Shown here one piece after another: positions 63,328 to 64,000 of a stretch of DNA of 64,000 bases. The notes under the pieces are model-generated. The model was not told the DNA's origin. It saw nothing but the letters and a program-made list of their open reading frames with translations, and searched no databases. Numbering within the stretch: position 1 is the stretch's first letter; every line of letters begins with the position of its first letter. Origin of the DNA: Deefgea piscis (lineage in GTDB: Bacteria > Pseudomonadota > Gammaproteobacteria > Burkholderiales > Chitinibacteraceae); assembly GCF_013284055.1 (NCBI RefSeq), contig NZ_CP054143.1:1550001-1614000 (forward strand), read 5' to 3'. The position numbers were made by a program, and so were the translations under genes.

Positions 63328-63356
63328 TTGACGGACTTTAGGTGGGTGGGTATAGT
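63328..63356 (+). promoter_or_regulatory. rRNA operon promoter
   Basis: TTGACG (63328-63333), 17-base spacer, TATAGT (63351-63356). The start lies about 220 bases ahead of the 16S gene. AT-rich sequence upstream (63060-63300) may act as UP element. The region 63034-63327 has no gene. Confidence 0.8.
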
Positions 63357-63424
63357 TCGGCCTCTCTGCTGCTGACACAGTAAGCGAAACAAGCGGTTTT
63401 CCAGCTGGTTTCGGTGTCTAAGCC

Positions 63425-63540
63425 ACTGATCTTTAACAAAATACAGCCGATGAGTGTGAGTGCTTGGTTTGCCAGTCAAACAAGTGCTTACACTCAAGAT
63501 TTAAAAGAAATCTTGGTTTTTAACCAAGTGTTTCTTTGAG
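63425..63540 (+). promoter_or_regulatory. rRNA leader: boxA-like antiterminator and processing hairpins
   Basis: GATCTTTAACAAA (about 63428-63440) resembles boxA. It is followed by a long hairpin (GAGTGTGAGTGCTTG with CAAGTGCTTACACTC) and two small ones (AAGATTT/AAATCTT and CTTGGTT/AACCAAG). These are expected in an rrn leader, where NusB/S10 bind boxA and RNase III cuts. Confidence 0.6.
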
Positions 63541-63579
63541 TAATGAGTACTAAGCCAAGTATGTAAATTCAGCTAGATT

Positions 63580-64000
<421 letters not shown>

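Overview
The window is chromosomal DNA of a betaproteobacterium. It ends in the first ~420 bases of a 16S rRNA gene. The 16S text, the pilS-pilR-ampD and grxC-secB-gpsA gene orders and the moderate GC content fit the Neisseriales (Chromobacteriaceae/Chitinibacteraceae type). That placement is inference from the sequence; no search was run.

Layout. 1-1.4 kb: end of a DsbA-like isomerase gene, an FKBP prolyl isomerase and a LysE exporter. 1.5-4.7 kb: first copy of a ~268 bp repeat, then a four-gene minus-strand operon led by a tiny J-domain protein followed by three proteins I do not recognise. 4.7-14.6 kb: a minus-strand catabolic operon (IlvD/Edd dehydratase, HpcH/HpaI aldolase, aldose 1-epimerase, SMP-30 lactonase, beta-hydroxyacid dehydrogenase, SDR dehydrogenase, TauE/SafE transporter, MHS-type MFS transporter) with a divergent LacI regulator and two palindromic operators. 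The enzymes form a non-phosphorylative (Entner-Doudoroff-like) route from an aldose to pyruvate plus an aldehyde that is reduced. The transporter types and unusual basic residues in two dehydrogenases suggest an anionic sugar, and sulfoquinovose is the most interesting possibility. 14.6-24 kb: a periplasmic binding protein, ahpC-ahpF, a glutamine amidotransferase, an AhpD-like protein with divergent AraC regulator, tRNA-Met, an antiporter and an amino-acid permease. 24-30 kb: repeats, including a second repeat copy split by an IS481-family insertion sequence, then an acyltransferase, a MidA-type methyltransferase, an FAD oxidoreductase and a cysteine-cluster protein. 30-43 kb: a large Ig-domain lipoprotein, ttcA, a spermidine-synthase-like protein, rppH, pilS-pilR, ampD, kup, a HAD phosphatase, a CBS protein and argB. 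43-52 kb: a TetR-controlled RND efflux operon, a TolC protein, an H-NS-like protein and uvrD. 52-57 kb: a receiver-TPR protein with an apparently missing phospho-acceptor, then a zinc/manganese ABC transporter (znuC, znuB, znuA) whose genes are separated by two unrelated repeats and preceded by an overlooked small membrane ORF. 57-63 kb: an acyltransferase, nudJ-mnmA, a GNAT protein and grxC-secB-SH3-gpsA. 63-64 kb: rRNA promoter, leader and 16S start.

The window is mostly housekeeping. The accessory interest lies in the sugar-acid operon, the J-domain operon and a set of small mobile or palindromic repeats: a 268 bp TIR element in three copies, an IS150-like pair of fused ends, and three other palindromic families.
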